From Bacillota bacterium (GTDB lineage Bacteria > Bacillota_E > JAJZYS01 > JAILZS01), in NCBI GenBank assembly GCA_021817625.1, contig JAKASY010000182.1, positions 1 through 5,416 on the forward strand: 5,416 bases of DNA. The letters are read 5' to 3'. Below are positions 5,192 through 5,416 of the stretch, in pieces. A model generated the notes under the pieces. That model was given only the letters and a program-made list of their open reading frames with translations, was not told the DNA's origin and ran no database searches. The position numbers and the translations under genes are program-made. How positions within the stretch are numbered: position 1 is the first letter of the stretch; every line of letters starts with the position of its first letter.

Positions 5192-5416
5192 CTACGATCG
5201 TGCCGAGAGGGCGTGACGCCAAGCCGTGCGGCGCCCCTGGCGCCTGATGGCGTACCGCCAAAAGAACCAGCCGGCGATGAACAGGAGCGCGTAGATAAGC
5301 CCCCAACCAGCGCCCTGGACCGTACCGCGGGTGATGAGCGCCGTCAGAACGAGGGCCGTCACGAGCGAGAGGAAGGCGTAGTACACGTTCCAGAGGAAGG
5401 GGAAGAAGACGGCAGA
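5192..5416 (-). CDS. Membrane protein, C-terminal end (probably continues past right edge)
   Basis: I do not recognise this family. The frame is open from the window edge (5416) to TAG 5194-5192, giving 74 visible codons. Two hydrophobic helices are clear: FLSLVTALVLTALITRG and WGLIYALLFIAGWFFWRYAI. An aromatic segment (FFPFLWNVYY) comes before them and a basic tail (RRQGRRTAWRHALSARS) after. By the positive-inside rule the C terminus should be cytoplasmic. A GTG at 5386 could start a 64-residue protein, but no purine-rich SD precedes it and the hydrophobic coding continues upstream, so a 5'-truncated gene is more likely. The last codons contain GGCGCC repeats (5230-5244). There is no evident functional link to the toxin-antitoxin operon. 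Confidence 0.55.
   Translation of the reverse strand, partial: SAVFFPFLWNVYYAFLSLVTALVLTALITRGTVQGAGWGLIYALLFIAGWFFWRYAIRRQGRRTAWRHALSARS

Noticed and set aside
2287..5246. The 9-mer TGGCGCCTG at 2287, 4865 and 5238, and GGCGCC-CCT-GGCGCC at 5230-5244
   Set aside because: GGCGCC-containing words are expected often in DNA this GC-rich. The sites are unevenly spaced and inside coding sequence, so no function is claimed.

Overview
The window is a GC-rich (visibly about 70% G+C) bacterial chromosome segment. Start codons are often GTG or TTG, Shine-Dalgarno (SD) sequences are strong, and genes are tightly packed. The two-component genes resemble PhoB/PhoR-type proteins. This fits a high-GC Bacillota lineage (Thermaerobacter, Symbiobacterium or Limnochordia-like) or an actinobacterial or Chloroflexota-like genome. 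I cannot choose between these from sequence alone.

Layout, left to right. (1) Positions 1-2057, plus strand: the 3' part of an OmpR/PhoB-type response regulator, overlapped by 4 bp (GTGA) by a membrane-bound PAS histidine kinase. Together they form a coupled two-component system. (2) Positions 1800 to about 2360-2387, minus strand: a MntP-type manganese efflux pump gene, convergent with the kinase. The kinase frame has no stop where the family normally ends and runs about 258 bp antisense into mntP. (3) Positions 2445-4246, plus strand: a two-gene operon of a D-2-hydroxyacid dehydrogenase family protein and an APH(3')-like small-molecule kinase, again joined by a GTGA overlap. The dehydrogenase has Arg where the family has its catalytic His. 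The kinase keeps its phosphotransfer residues but differs in the C-terminal aminoglycoside-contact positions. (4) Positions 4348-5061, minus strand: a complete type II toxin-antitoxin operon, with a Phd/YefM-type antitoxin followed with zero spacing by a VapC-type PIN toxin. It has a recognisable promoter with an inverted repeat over the -10, and a 9-bp-stem hairpin at the toxin stop codon. (5) Positions 5192-5416, minus strand: the C-terminal end of a small or partial membrane protein that runs off the right edge.

I see no CRISPR array, insertion sequence, tRNA or rRNA. The most unusual items are the dehydrogenase/APH-like pair, both with altered functional residues, and the long in-register antisense overlap between the kinase and mntP. 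No complete new defence or biosynthetic system can be demonstrated from this window.
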